Shown here: positions 1 through 8,303 of the stretch, piece by piece | Layout of the letters: every line of letters begins with the position of its first letter | How positions within the stretch are numbered: position 1 is the first letter of the stretch | NCBI RefSeq assembly: GCF_002863225.1 | Contig: NZ_PKEK01000073.1 | Coordinates: 1 to 64,000 of the forward strand | DNA length: 64,000 nucleotides | Direction of reading: 5' to 3' | Origin: Mycobacterium sp. | GTDB lineage: Bacteria > Actinomycetota > Actinomycetes > Mycobacteriales > Mycobacteriaceae | Position numbers and translations under genes: made by a program | Notes under the pieces: generated by a model | What the model was told of the DNA's origin: nothing | What the model saw: the letters and a program-made list of their open reading frames with translations, nothing else | The model's database searches: none

Positions 1-122
1 CCTCGTTGGGACGCAACTTCCAGGTGATCTACGAGCAGGCCAACAGCCACGGCCAGAAGGTGCAGACCGCCGGCAACAACATGTCGAGCACCGACGCCGC
101 CGTCGGCGGCAGCTGGGCCTGA
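1..122 (+). CDS. Probable WXG100 (ESAT-6-like) protein, 3' end only
   Basis: Only the last 39 codons are present, read in the frame that ends at TGA 120-122. The visible segment is an amphipathic, Gln/Asn-rich helix-like stretch ending VGGSWA. That resembles the C-terminal half of small WXG100 proteins exported by ESX type VII systems, but the diagnostic central W-x-G turn lies outside the window. If correct, the product would be a secreted helical-hairpin protein working as a dimer with a neighbour gene upstream. The gene is followed 28 nt later by a strong intrinsic terminator, so it is the last gene of its transcript. The family assignment is an inference from a fragment. Confidence 0.45.
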   Translation, partial: SLGRNFQVIYEQANSHGQKVQTAGNNMSSTDAAVGGSWA

Positions 123-150
123 CGCTTCAACCCTTCGGGGTCGAGACACA

Positions 151-190
151 AACACACCGGGCATTCCGATGCCCGGTGTGTTTTGTTTTG
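151..190 (+). terminator. Rho-independent terminator after the WXG100-like gene
   Basis: Perfect 14-bp inverted repeat, 151-164 against 169-182, around a TCCG loop, followed by a T-rich tail (TTTTGTTTT). It ends transcription of the upstream plus-strand gene. The arms also pair on the other strand, so it may act on transcripts of the gene ending at 269. Confidence 0.9.
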
Positions 191-268
191 TCCGGCTAAA
201 TCGGCTGCAAAAGCATTGCAGCCGTTTACTTCTCAGAGGCCACCGGTGTCGGCGGCTTGCGGCGGACC

Positions 269-1291
269 CTACTCCGCCACCGCGGCGCAACCACCGAGGA
301 TGGTCGTCGACGCGAAGTTGGCCGCGTTGGCCAGGTGGTTGTCAGTCGGCGTGTAGGTCGGCAATGCGGTGACGAACGCACGACGATACTGCGCCGAGAG
401 ATTCGCCAAGTCCTGCCAGATGGCGTTATCGCTCTGCTTGCCAAGCTGTTCCAGCTTGCCCGCAAACGAGTTCATCACCGGCCCCACCGCGTAGTTGACC
501 GCCTTCTGCTCTTTGTTCCAGTAGATCGACGGGACGTTGGGGTCGAGTTGCTGCCACTGCGCGGTCTGCTGGCCGAACTGGTCGAGCGCCGACTTCCATT
601 CCGGGCACACATTGTTGTCAGATGTCAGGAAGGGCTGCGGGCTGGCCAGGTTGCCGACCGGGGCGATGTCCGAGGGTGGCGCCGACGGCGTCACCAGGGG
701 TCCCCGGGCCGCGGCCGGACCGTCGCTGATGGCGGCACAGATCGCCCCAAGTGCCGAGGACGCGCTGTTCGCCGCGCCGGCCAGATTGTTGTCTGTCGGC
801 GTGTATTTCGGAATCCGCTCGGAGTACGCCCGGGCGTACGCGATGAACTGCTGATAGAGCTCACGGATGACGCGGTGCGGCGTCAACTTGACCAGGCCGA
901 CCGTTTGCGCCGCGGCGCTGCGCATCGACTGCGCCGCGGCCACGTACTGTGCGCGCTGCTTGGGGGTCCAGGCCGAAGCTGGCACCGATCGGTCGCGGTC
1001 GTTCCACAACCCCTGTCCGCTGTTCGCCAGGTCGTTGTTGATCGACGCCCACGCCGGACAGGTCGGGTCGTCGGTGATGACCGCCACCGGCCCAGTGTCT
1101 TTCGCGCTGGCCACCGCCGCGGTCTCCTGACCAGGTCCGCTGTCGGAGCCGCCCTTCGGCCCCCCGGAACCCCCGTCGCCGAACAGCAATACAGCCGCGA
1201 CGATCGTTGCCAGTACGGCAACCGCGGCCACCCCACCCATGGCCCACTTAAGATTTTTATTGTCTTTTGGGGCGTCAGTATCGGACGTCAC
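269..1291 (-). CDS. Membrane-anchored hypothetical protein with duplicated extracellular domain
   Basis: 340 aa from a GTG start. A short polar N-terminus is followed by one hydrophobic segment (about residues 17-37), a Gly/Ser/Pro linker, and two copies of a roughly 110-residue helical domain. Each copy starts with C-P-x-W and ends near YTPTDN-LA-AAN and a late Cys, so each copy may carry its own disulfide. The topology predicts a single-pass protein with a large extracytoplasmic part. I do not recognise a catalytic motif. A TANNNT hexamer (TAAGCT on the minus strand, 1300-1305) lies 8 nt before the GTG, which suggests a leaderless transcript. It is divergent from the SOS-regulated gene at 1417. 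Function unknown; a ligand-binding or cell-envelope role is only a guess. Confidence 0.8.
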   Translation of the reverse strand: MTSDTDAPKDNKNLKWAMGGVAAVAVLATIVAAVLLFGDGGSGGPKGGSDSGPGQETAAVASAKDTGPVAVITDDPTCPAWASINNDLANSGQGLWNDRDRSVPASAWTPKQRAQYVAAAQSMRSAAAQTVGLVKLTPHRVIRELYQQFIAYARAYSERIPKYTPTDNNLAGAANSASSALGAICAAISDGPAAARGPLVTPSAPPSDIAPVGNLASPQPFLTSDNNVCPEWKSALDQFGQQTAQWQQLDPNVPSIYWNKEQKAVNYAVGPVMNSFAGKLEQLGKQSDNAIWQDLANLSAQYRRAFVTALPTYTPTDNHLANAANFASTTILGGCAAVAE

Positions 1292-1382
1292 GGTGGTTCA
1301 GCTTAAATGACAAGCCCGCTACCGCAGGTGTTTTGGCTGCGCGGCGGTCCTGAACGCGTTCTTTCTCAGCCCACTAACAGGC

Positions 1383-1411
1383 TTGACAATTTGTCGAACA
1401 AGCGTTCGAAT
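1383..1411 (+). promoter_or_regulatory. SOS (LexA) box inside a promoter
   Basis: A perfect mycobacterial SOS palindrome TCGAAC-N4-GTTCGA occupies 1394-1409. TTGACA at 1383-1388 and TCGAAT at 1406-1411 are spaced by 17 bp and can serve as -35 and -10, so LexA would sit directly on the promoter. The start codon at 1417 falls where transcription should begin, giving a leaderless, DNA-damage-induced mRNA. The box is seen directly; LexA control follows from the known consensus. Confidence 0.85.
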
Positions 1412-1416
1412 GCAGT

Positions 1417-2427
1417 ATGCGTTGGGACGAGCAAAGTATCCGGGTGGACGATGGAGCGCTGCCCGGGTTGGAGCGCATCGGATTTGTCCGCAGTGTGCGC
1501 ACGCCTCAATTCGAGGGCATCACCTTTCACGAGGTGCTGTGCAAGTCGGCGCTGAACAGGGTTCCGAACGCCACCGCGCTGCCGTTCCAGTACACCGTCA
1601 ACGGCTACCGCGGCTGCTCGCACGCTTGCCGGTACTGCTTCGCCCGACCCACGCATGAGTATCTGGAGTTCAACTGCGGCAACGACTTCGACAGCCAGGT
1701 CGTCGTCAAGACCAACGTCGTCGAGGTGCTGCGCCGAGAGCTGAGCCGACGGTCGTGGTGTCGCGAGACGGTGGCCCTGGGCACCAACACCGACCCGTAT
1801 CAGCGCGCCGAGGGGCGGTACGCGTTGATGCCCGGCATCATCGCGGCACTGGCGGAATCGGGCACGCCGCTGTCGATTCTGACCAAGGGAACACTGCTGC
1901 GCCGGGATCTACCGCTGATCGTCGACGTCGCGCAGCAGGTACCGGTGAGCGTCTCGGTATCGCTGGCCGTCGGCGACGCCGAGCTGCACCGGCAGGTGGA
2001 GCCCGGCACGCCGAGCCCACAGGCCCGGCTCGGGTTGATCGCCGCGATTCGCGACGCCGGGTTGGACTGCCACGTCATGGTGGCTCCCGTCCTGCCGTAT
2101 CTCACGGATTCCGCCGAACATCTCGACGGGCTGCTGGGGCAGATAGCGGCGACCGGAGCCGGCAGCGCCACGGTGTTCGGTTTGCATCTGCGTGGGTCGA
2201 CCCGCGGCTGGTTCATGTCGTGGCTGTCGCAGGCTCACCCGCAACTGGTCACCCGGTATCGCGAGTTGTACCGGCGCGGAGCATATTTGCCGCAAGAGTA
2301 TCGCGACGACCTCCGGGCAAGGGCGGCGCCGTTGCTCGCCAGACACGGACTGGCCGGCGAGCGTCGACAGATGGAAGCCGCGCCGCCGCGGCCGTCGGCC
2401 GGGACGGTGCAGCCGACCCTCTTCTGA
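1417..2427 (+). CDS. Radical SAM protein, SOS-regulated (Rv2578c-like)
   Basis: 336 aa. The CX3CX2C cluster motif (Cys67, Cys71, Cys74 in GCSHACRYC) binds the [4Fe-4S] cluster that cleaves S-adenosylmethionine to a 5'-deoxyadenosyl radical. The family is the SplB-like COG1533 group, related to spore photoproduct lyase, but the true substrate of the mycobacterial member is not established. The conserved GTNTDPYQ and the STRG region fit this subfamily. The perfect SOS box upstream ties it to DNA damage, as is known for the M. tuberculosis homologue. The start at 1417 is chosen because it lies just after the -10 hexamer; there is no Shine-Dalgarno. The stop is 1 nt from the convergent gene's stop. 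Confidence 0.9.
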   Translation: MRWDEQSIRVDDGALPGLERIGFVRSVRTPQFEGITFHEVLCKSALNRVPNATALPFQYTVNGYRGCSHACRYCFARPTHEYLEFNCGNDFDSQVVVKTNVVEVLRRELSRRSWCRETVALGTNTDPYQRAEGRYALMPGIIAALAESGTPLSILTKGTLLRRDLPLIVDVAQQVPVSVSVSLAVGDAELHRQVEPGTPSPQARLGLIAAIRDAGLDCHVMVAPVLPYLTDSAEHLDGLLGQIAATGAGSATVFGLHLRGSTRGWFMSWLSQAHPQLVTRYRELYRRGAYLPQEYRDDLRARAAPLLARHGLAGERRQMEAAPPRPSAGTVQPTLF

Positions 2428-2428
2428 G

Positions 2429-3313
2429 CTAGTTCAAGTCGGGTGCGCGGAAAGTGTCGCACTGGTTGGCGTCACCGCTCTGATAGCCGACGGTGAACCA
2501 GTGCTGGCGCTGCTCCGAGGAGCCGTGAGTCCAGGATTCGGGGTTGACGCGGCCGGTGGACGATTTCTGGATGCGGTCGTCTCCGACCGACGACGCGGCC
2601 GAGAGCGCGTCGGCGATGTCTTTGTCGCTCAACGGTTCCAGGAACGGAACGCCGGTGCCTTCTTGTTTGGTCGTGGAGGCGTAATGGGCCCACACTCCGG
2701 CGTAGCAGTCGGCCTGCAACTCGGTCCGCACCCCGTTGCCACCGGCGCCCTGTGCGCCCTGCTGGGCCCGTCCCAGTGAACCCTGAAGGTCTTGAACGTG
2801 GTGGCCGAACTCGTGGGCCACCACATATTCCTGCGCCAAAGGTCCACCACTGGAACCGAATTGGGTGCGCAGCACATCGAAGAAGCCGGTGTCGAAATAC
2901 GCGGTCTTGTCCACCGGGCAATAGAACGGCCCGACCTCGGTGCTGGCTGCGCCACATCCGGTGTCGACCTGGCCGCTGAACAGCCGGACCCGCGGGCGGG
3001 TGTAGCCGCGCATCAGCTGCTTCCACACCGCGTCGACCGAGTTGCCGGTGGCGACCACCCGGCACTGCACGTACTGGTTGGCGTCGGCCCCCGTCCGGCA
3101 CTTGCTCAGGTCGAAGCCGGGCGCAACGTCCTGGCTCGCGCTCGGCGCCGGCAGTTGGTTGACCACCTTTCCGGGGTCGACCCCCAGGAGCAGAGCGACC
3201 ACCAGGAACAGCAGCCCGCCGAGTCCGCCGCCGATCGCGATTCCCCGTCCGCCGCCGCCACCCGACGACGCCGTTGTGCTGGTGTCGATCTGCATACCCT
3301 CGTTGAAGGTCAT
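2429..3313 (-). CDS. Neutral zinc metallopeptidase (YpfJ/Zn_peptidase family; Rv2575-like)
   Basis: 294 aa. The N-terminus has a Gly-rich stretch, then one transmembrane helix (about residues 26-46); the rest is predicted to lie outside the membrane. The zinc-binding HEFGH motif is at residues 167-171, with a downstream E-L-Q-A-D-C segment supplying the likely third ligand. Cysteine pairs (about 72/84 and 120/132) fit an oxidised extracytoplasmic domain. Members of this family (PF04228) have no firmly known substrate. GGAGA is positioned 5 nt before the ATG at 3313. The gene converges on the radical SAM gene and diverges from the esterase. Confidence 0.88.
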   Translation of the reverse strand: MTFNEGMQIDTSTTASSGGGGGRGIAIGGGLGGLLFLVVALLLGVDPGKVVNQLPAPSASQDVAPGFDLSKCRTGADANQYVQCRVVATGNSVDAVWKQLMRGYTRPRVRLFSGQVDTGCGAASTEVGPFYCPVDKTAYFDTGFFDVLRTQFGSSGGPLAQEYVVAHEFGHHVQDLQGSLGRAQQGAQGAGGNGVRTELQADCYAGVWAHYASTTKQEGTGVPFLEPLSDKDIADALSAASSVGDDRIQKSSTGRVNPESWTHGSSEQRQHWFTVGYQSGDANQCDTFRAPDLN

Positions 3314-3393
3314 CGCATTCTCCGTTGGGTCGAGGCGGCGCTGGCACGGGTTCGCAGCCCGGCAAGATCAGCTTTGCACACTACGATTCAGGC

Positions 3394-5151
3394 GTGCCCG
3401 CGGTTGCCGAAGTTCCAGCTCTTGCGCGCACGGCGCTCGGCGAGCTTCGCGGCAGCGTCGAAGGTGGCGTCGCCGTGTGGCGCGGCGTGCCCTACGCGGA
3501 GCAGCCGATCGGGGAGCGTCGTTTCGCCGCGCCCGCTCCGCTGTCGCCGTGGACCGGTGTCCGCGATGCCCTCGAGCACGGTCCGTTGCCGCCGCAGAGC
3601 CGATCGATGGCCGCGGGGGACCGCAACGATCCGAAGGTTCGCGACGAGGCCTGCCTCACGGTGACGGTGTGGTCTCCCGATAGCTCTGGATCGCGGCCGG
3701 TGCTGGTGTGGATACCGGGCGGGGCATTTCTCAACGGCGCTGGGCAATTACAGCTCTACGACGGGTCGCGGCTGGCCGCCGACGGCGACGTGGTGGTCGT
3801 CAACGTCACGTATCGGGTCGGCGTTTTCGGCGGTTTCGAACTCGGAGACCTCGGCGCGGGTTTCGACGACAATCTCTGCCTGCGCGACCAGATCGCGGCA
3901 TTGACCTGGGTGCGAGACAACATCGCGGCGTTCGGCGGTGATCCCGAGCGGGTGACGGTGTTCGGCGAATCTGCCGGTGCCACTTCGGTGTTGGCATTGC
4001 TCGCCAGTCCGGCCGCCGACGGCCTGTTCACCCGCGCGATCGCGCAGAGTCCGGCGCTGCCGCTGATCGCCGATCGTGTCACCCGGGCGGACCAGGCGCA
4101 GCGGTTTCTGGCTCGACTCGGCGTGAGCGCGACGGAGTTGAAAGAGCTGCCGCCTCGCCAATTGCGCGGTGCCGCTGGGCAATTGCAGCTCGACAGCGTC
4201 ACGTCGTCACCGATGCTCGCACACGGATTGACGTACGGGGTGGACCTACTGCCGCTGCATCCGATCGAGGCGGCCCGAATGTCCGCCATCGCCCGCGTCC
4301 CGTTGATCATCGGCACCAACCAACGCGAGGCGGCGCTGTTCGTCCGGGACAAGCCGCCGATGCTGCCGACGACGCCGGACACCGTGCAGCGCTACTTCAG
4401 TAGATTCCCGCCGGAGATCCGGGAACGGCTGCTGTCTGCCTACCCGCGCTATCCGGGACGCCGCGCACTGGAGGCCATCGGCGCCGACGCGATGTTCGTC
4501 GCGCCGACATGGGCCTTCGCCGACGCTTACAGCCAGCTGGCCCCGACGTACGTCTACCGCTTCGACCACACGCCCGCCACGTTGCGGGTGACCCGTTTGG
4601 GCGCGGTGCACGGCAGTGAGATCGTGCACATCCTGCACACCTATGGCTCGCATCTGGGTCGACGGCTGCATCCCACCGGCAGGTGGCGAACACCGGCCGT
4701 GGGGCGCCGGACGCAGCGGGCCTGGGTCGATTTCGCCACCGGTGACGTCCCGTGGTCGAGCGACTGGCCGCGCTACGACACCCGACGGCGTCCGACCCGC
4801 ATCATCGGGTCTCGGCGTGACGTCGTGGTCGACGACCCGGATGCGTCCCGTCGCGTCGCGCGTGGCAAGGCTGCTGCTGATCGCCGTCAGCCCGGGCCGT
4901 CGCTGGCGGCGGCCAGCAGCGGCACCAGAACGTCGCTGATCGGCGTCGCAATCCCGTGCGTGCGTGCCTTGCGGACGATCACGCCGTTGCGGATGTCCCA
5001 CTCCTGCGGGCGGCCGGCCTCGCGGTCGGCCAGTATCGAGGTGCCCATGTCGACGGGTGCCTGGCGAAACATCTCCACCGTGCCGGCGGCGACATCGTCA
5101 GCCAGTTGCGCGCCCTCGGCGCGGGCGACCGCGAGACATTCGTCGGCGTAG
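3394..5151 (+). CDS. Type B carboxylesterase, 3' end probably frameshifted
   Basis: Carboxylesterase/lipase of the alpha/beta hydrolase fold. It has the oxyanion loop IPGGAF (about 108-113), the nucleophile elbow GESAGA with Ser193, an NQRE-containing middle and the VHGSEI histidine segment. GTG 3394 is preferred over the longer reading frame because TACGAT (3382-3387) lies 6 nt before it, fitting a leaderless start. The open frame runs to 5151, but homology to the family stops near codon 487. Beyond that the frame reads antisense into the next gene for about 265 nt. In the -1 frame, an A-W-Q-G ending followed by TGA occurs at 4878-4880, 6 nt before the convergent gene's stop. I infer a 1-nt loss (or sequencing error) near 4840-4862; the ancestral gene ended at 4880. 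Confidence 0.75.
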   Translation: MPAVAEVPALARTALGELRGSVEGGVAVWRGVPYAEQPIGERRFAAPAPLSPWTGVRDALEHGPLPPQSRSMAAGDRNDPKVRDEACLTVTVWSPDSSGSRPVLVWIPGGAFLNGAGQLQLYDGSRLAADGDVVVVNVTYRVGVFGGFELGDLGAGFDDNLCLRDQIAALTWVRDNIAAFGGDPERVTVFGESAGATSVLALLASPAADGLFTRAIAQSPALPLIADRVTRADQAQRFLARLGVSATELKELPPRQLRGAAGQLQLDSVTSSPMLAHGLTYGVDLLPLHPIEAARMSAIARVPLIIGTNQREAALFVRDKPPMLPTTPDTVQRYFSRFPPEIRERLLSAYPRYPGRRALEAIGADAMFVAPTWAFADAYSQLAPTYVYRFDHTPATLRVTRLGAVHGSEIVHILHTYGSHLGRRLHPTGRWRTPAVGRRTQRAWVDFATGDVPWSSDWPRYDTRRRPTRIIGSRRDVVVDDPDASRRVARGKAAADRRQPGPSLAAASSGTRTSLIGVAIPCVRALRTITPLRMSHSCGRPASRSASIEVPMSTGAWRNISTVPAATSSASCAPSARATARHSSA

Positions 5152-5768
5152 CGGCGGGCCAACTCCGCGAGGTCGTCGCGGCGAAACATCCCCGACCGCC
5201 GACCGGTGAGCACCATCAGGCCGGCGACCGCGTTGACCAGCAACTTGCGCCACGCCGCAGTGACGAAGTCGGGGTCGCAATCGGCGACGCCGCCGGCAGC
5301 GCGCCACAGGTCGGCGACGGTCGACGCGGCGGGCCCGGCCGGCAGGGTCAGGCGTGCTTCGGTGCGCAGTCGCACCCAGCCTGCCGGCTGAGTCTCGGCC
5401 GAAAACCAGACGATGCCGGGGATCACCGTCGACGACGCGCACAGCGGCTGCACCTGTGCGACCTGCTCGACGCCGTTACGCAGGACGACGACGATGGTGT
5501 CGGCGTCGCACAACCTGGCCAGCCAGCGCGCCGAGTCGGCGTTCTGAGTGGCCTTGACCGCCAGCAGCACCACGGCGACCGGCCCGGTGATGTCGTCGGG
5601 ATCGGTACAGATCGGGCCCGGCACCGTGATCGGGTCGGCACCGTCGGGCCGCAGCTCGATCTGTGATCTCGGGGTGCGTCCGCAGATTCGCACTGCATTT
5701 CCGGCGGCGGACAGGTACGCGGCGAGCGTCGTTCCGACGGCTCCTGGACCAACAACGGCAATATCCAT
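4887..5768 (-). CDS. Ketopantoate reductase-like oxidoreductase (PanE/ApbA family)
   Basis: 293 aa. The N-terminal Rossmann motif G-P-G-A-V-G directly after the start binds NADPH. The C-terminal domain carries the conserved W-R-K-L-L-V-N segment with the catalytic lysine expected for reduction of 2-dehydropantoate to pantoate, the step before pantothenate and CoA. Start: ATG 5768 puts the Rossmann motif at residue 7; an in-frame GTG at 5777 is possible. The homologue in M. tuberculosis (Rv2573) sits beside aspS in the same divergent layout. Substrate assignment is by family, and other 2-ketoacid reductases share this fold. Confidence 0.82.
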   Translation of the reverse strand: MDIAVVGPGAVGTTLAAYLSAAGNAVRICGRTPRSQIELRPDGADPITVPGPICTDPDDITGPVAVVLLAVKATQNADSARWLARLCDADTIVVVLRNGVEQVAQVQPLCASSTVIPGIVWFSAETQPAGWVRLRTEARLTLPAGPAASTVADLWRAAGGVADCDPDFVTAAWRKLLVNAVAGLMVLTGRRSGMFRRDDLAELARRYADECLAVARAEGAQLADDVAAGTVEMFRQAPVDMGTSILADREAGRPQEWDIRNGVIVRKARTHGIATPISDVLVPLLAAASDGPG

Positions 5769-5833
5769 GACAAGCACCGAAATTACCGCCTCCTAGACTG
5801 GGCTGTCGTCCCCACCATTTGCGAGGAGTATTC

Positions 5834-7645
5834 GTGCTGCGCAGTCACGCCGCTGGTTCATTGCGGGCCACCGACGCCGGTCAACGAGTGACGCTGGCCG
5901 GCTGGGTGGCGCGCCGCCGCGACCACGGCGGGGTGATCTTCATCGATCTGCGGGATGCCACCGGGGTGTCGCAGGTGGTGTTCCGCGCCGCCGACGTTTT
6001 GGACCAGGCTCATCGGCTTCGTGCCGAGTTCTGTGTCGCCGTCGACGGTGTCGTCGAGATCCGTCCGGACGGCAACGCCAACGCCGAAATCGCCACCGGT
6101 GAGATCGAAGTGAACGCGAGGTCGCTGACGGTGCTCAACGAGAGCGCGCCGCTGCCGTTCCAACTCGACGAGACGGCGGGTGAGGAGGCCCGGCTCAAGT
6201 ATCGATACCTCGACCTGCGCCGCGAGGGCCCCGGGAATGCAATTCGGTTGCGTTCCAAGGTCAATGCCGCAGCGCGCGAGGTGCTGGCCCGGCACGACTT
6301 CGTCGAGATCGAGACGCCGACGATGACGCGGTCGACGCCCGAGGGGGCGCGCGACTTCCTGGTGCCCGCCCGCTTGCAGCCAGGCTCGTTCTACGCGCTG
6401 CCGCAGAGCCCGCAGCTGTTCAAGCAGCTGCTGATGGTCGCGGGCATGGAGCGCTACTACCAGATCGCGCGCTGCTACCGCGACGAGGATTTCCGCGCCG
6501 ACCGCCAGCCCGAGTTCACCCAGCTCGACCTGGAGATGAGCTTCGTCGACCAGGACGACGTCATCGCGGTGTCGGAGGAGATCCTCCGAGCACTGTGGGC
6601 GGTAATCGGCTACGACGTGCCTACGCCGCTGCCGCGGATCAGCTACGCCGAGGCGATGCGCAGGTTCGGCTCGGACAAACCCGACCTGCGCTTCGGTCTC
6701 GAGCTCGTGGAATGCACGGAGTACTTCTCCGACACCACTTTTCGGGTTTTCCAGGCGCCCTACGTCGGCGCGGTCGTCATGCCGGGCGGTGCGTCGCAAC
6801 CCCGCCGGACACTGGACGGCTGGCAGGAATTCGCCAAGCAGCGCGGTCACAAGGGCCTGGCCTACGTGCTGGTGGCCGAGGACGGGACGCTGGGCGGGCC
6901 CGTCGCCAAGAACCTCACCGACTCCGAACGTGACGGCCTGGCCGGGCACGTCGGCGCGAAGCCGGGGGACTGCATCTTCTTCTCGGCGGGCACGGTCAAG
7001 GCAGGGCGAGCCCTGCTGGGGGCGACGCGCATCGAGGTCGCCAAGCGCCTCGACCTGATCGACCCGGACGCCTGGGCGTTCACCTGGGTGGTCGACTGGC
7101 CGCTGTTCGAGGCCGCGGACGACGCCACCGCGGCGGGGGACGTGGCCGTCGGCTCAGGGGCGTGGACGGCCGTGCACCACGCGTTCACCTCGCCGAAGCC
7201 CGAGTCGGAGGCCACCTTCGACACCGACCCCGGCACCGCATTGGCGACGGCCTACGACATCGTCTGCAACGGCAACGAGATCGGCGGCGGCTCGATTCGT
7301 ATCCACCGTCGCGACGTCCAGGAACGCGTGTTCGCGATGATGGGCATCGGGGCTGCCGAGGCGCAGGAGAAGTTCGGATTCCTGTTGGACGCGTTCACCT
7401 TTGGCGCGCCGCCGCACGGTGGTATCGCGTTCGGCTGGGACCGCATCGTGGCCCTGCTCGCCGGCCTGGATTCGATCCGCGAGGTGATCGCGTTCCCCAA
7501 GTCCGGCGGCGGTGTCGACCCACTCACCGACGCCCCGGCGCCGATCACCGCCCAGCAGCGCAAGGAATCAGGCATCGACGCCAAGCCCGAGGAGAAGCGG
7601 GACCGCTCGGCGTCCGCTCCCGCGAAACAGACGCCGGGGCAGTAG
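5834..7645 (+). CDS. aspS: Aspartyl-tRNA synthetase (bacterial type)
   Basis: 603 aa class II synthetase. It has an N-terminal OB-fold anticodon domain (about 1-110), a catalytic core with motif 2 (RCYRDEDFRADRQPEF), a GAD insertion domain, and motif 3 (GIAFGWDR) near the C-terminus. It charges tRNA-Asp. Mycobacteria lack an AsnRS and use a non-discriminating AspRS with the GatCAB amidotransferase, so it probably also charges tRNA-Asn. GTG 5834 is chosen because AGGAG lies 5 nt upstream and the homologues begin at this residue; a TTG at 5819 is also in frame. TAGACT at 5794-5799 is a candidate -10. Confidence 0.97.
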   Translation: MLRSHAAGSLRATDAGQRVTLAGWVARRRDHGGVIFIDLRDATGVSQVVFRAADVLDQAHRLRAEFCVAVDGVVEIRPDGNANAEIATGEIEVNARSLTVLNESAPLPFQLDETAGEEARLKYRYLDLRREGPGNAIRLRSKVNAAAREVLARHDFVEIETPTMTRSTPEGARDFLVPARLQPGSFYALPQSPQLFKQLLMVAGMERYYQIARCYRDEDFRADRQPEFTQLDLEMSFVDQDDVIAVSEEILRALWAVIGYDVPTPLPRISYAEAMRRFGSDKPDLRFGLELVECTEYFSDTTFRVFQAPYVGAVVMPGGASQPRRTLDGWQEFAKQRGHKGLAYVLVAEDGTLGGPVAKNLTDSERDGLAGHVGAKPGDCIFFSAGTVKAGRALLGATRIEVAKRLDLIDPDAWAFTWVVDWPLFEAADDATAAGDVAVGSGAWTAVHHAFTSPKPESEATFDTDPGTALATAYDIVCNGNEIGGGSIRIHRRDVQERVFAMMGIGAAEAQEKFGFLLDAFTFGAPPHGGIAFGWDRIVALLAGLDSIREVIAFPKSGGGVDPLTDAPAPITAQQRKESGIDAKPEEKRDRSASAPAKQTPGQ

Positions 7646-7765
7646 ATCGGCGCTGGCCGCGACCCTCGTTTCCAGTTCGCGGAATAGAGACCGGTCGACG
7701 CCGGGTTTGTCGAGGCACGCCTGCGCGTCGTGACAGCGCAGAGCGCATCGACGAGGAGGACCGAT

Positions 7766-8203
7766 ATGCCCGCAGGATTTCCCGACATCGAGTCGATCAA
7801 ATCTTTCAACCAGGACATCGCCGAGGAGTTCCGCGCCAACGACGGAAAGGTCGGCGGTCGATTCGAGGGTGCCGACCTGCTGCTGTTGACCACCACCGGC
7901 GCCAAGTCGGGCCAGCAGCGGCTGTCGCCGTTGGCGTACTTCCGGATCGACGGGAAGTTGGTCATCATCGGGTCGTTCGCCGGCGCCGACGTCAACCCGG
8001 CCTGGGTGCACAACTTGCGGGCCAACCCGTCGGCTCATATCGAGGTCGGCAACGAGTCCTCCGACGTCGTCGCGCGTGAATTGCCGCGGGACGAACGCGA
8101 CGAGCTGTTTCCGAAGATCACGGCCGTCGCCTCGGGTTTCGCCGAGTATCAGGCGAAGACGTCGCGGGTCATCCCGGTGTTCGAGCTGCAACCGGTGAGT
8201 TAG
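7766..8203 (+). CDS. F420-type nitroreductase family (Ddn/FDOR) oxidoreductase
   Basis: 145 aa single-domain split-barrel protein. The pattern LLLLTTTGAKSGQ-R-SPLAY followed by D-NPAWVHNLRANP is the signature of the deazaflavin-dependent nitroreductase (Ddn) family, abundant in mycobacteria. These bind coenzyme F420H2 and reduce quinones, nitroimidazoles or other unsaturated compounds. ATG 7766 is chosen because GAGGAGGA lies just upstream; an in-frame start at 7730 would add a dozen unconserved residues. It follows aspS by 120 nt with no recognisable gene between. Physiological substrate unknown. Confidence 0.85.
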   Translation: MPAGFPDIESIKSFNQDIAEEFRANDGKVGGRFEGADLLLLTTTGAKSGQQRLSPLAYFRIDGKLVIIGSFAGADVNPAWVHNLRANPSAHIEVGNESSDVVARELPRDERDELFPKITAVASGFAEYQAKTSRVIPVFELQPVS

Positions 8204-8303
8204 CCCTGCGCGATAGTTAGCCCGTCAACCGACCCCTCGGAACACGCGGTTACGGGGCTATCACGACTGCTATCACAGCGCGGTCACGTCGCCCGCCGAC
8301 GGT

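Noticed and set aside
7646..7765. Minus-strand frame with a protein-like stretch (H-D-A-Q-A-C-L-D-K-P-G-V-D-R) between aspS and the nitroreductase
   Set aside because: It continues antisense through the nitroreductase gene, has no start or ribosome-binding site of its own, and I recognise no family. At most a gene remnant.
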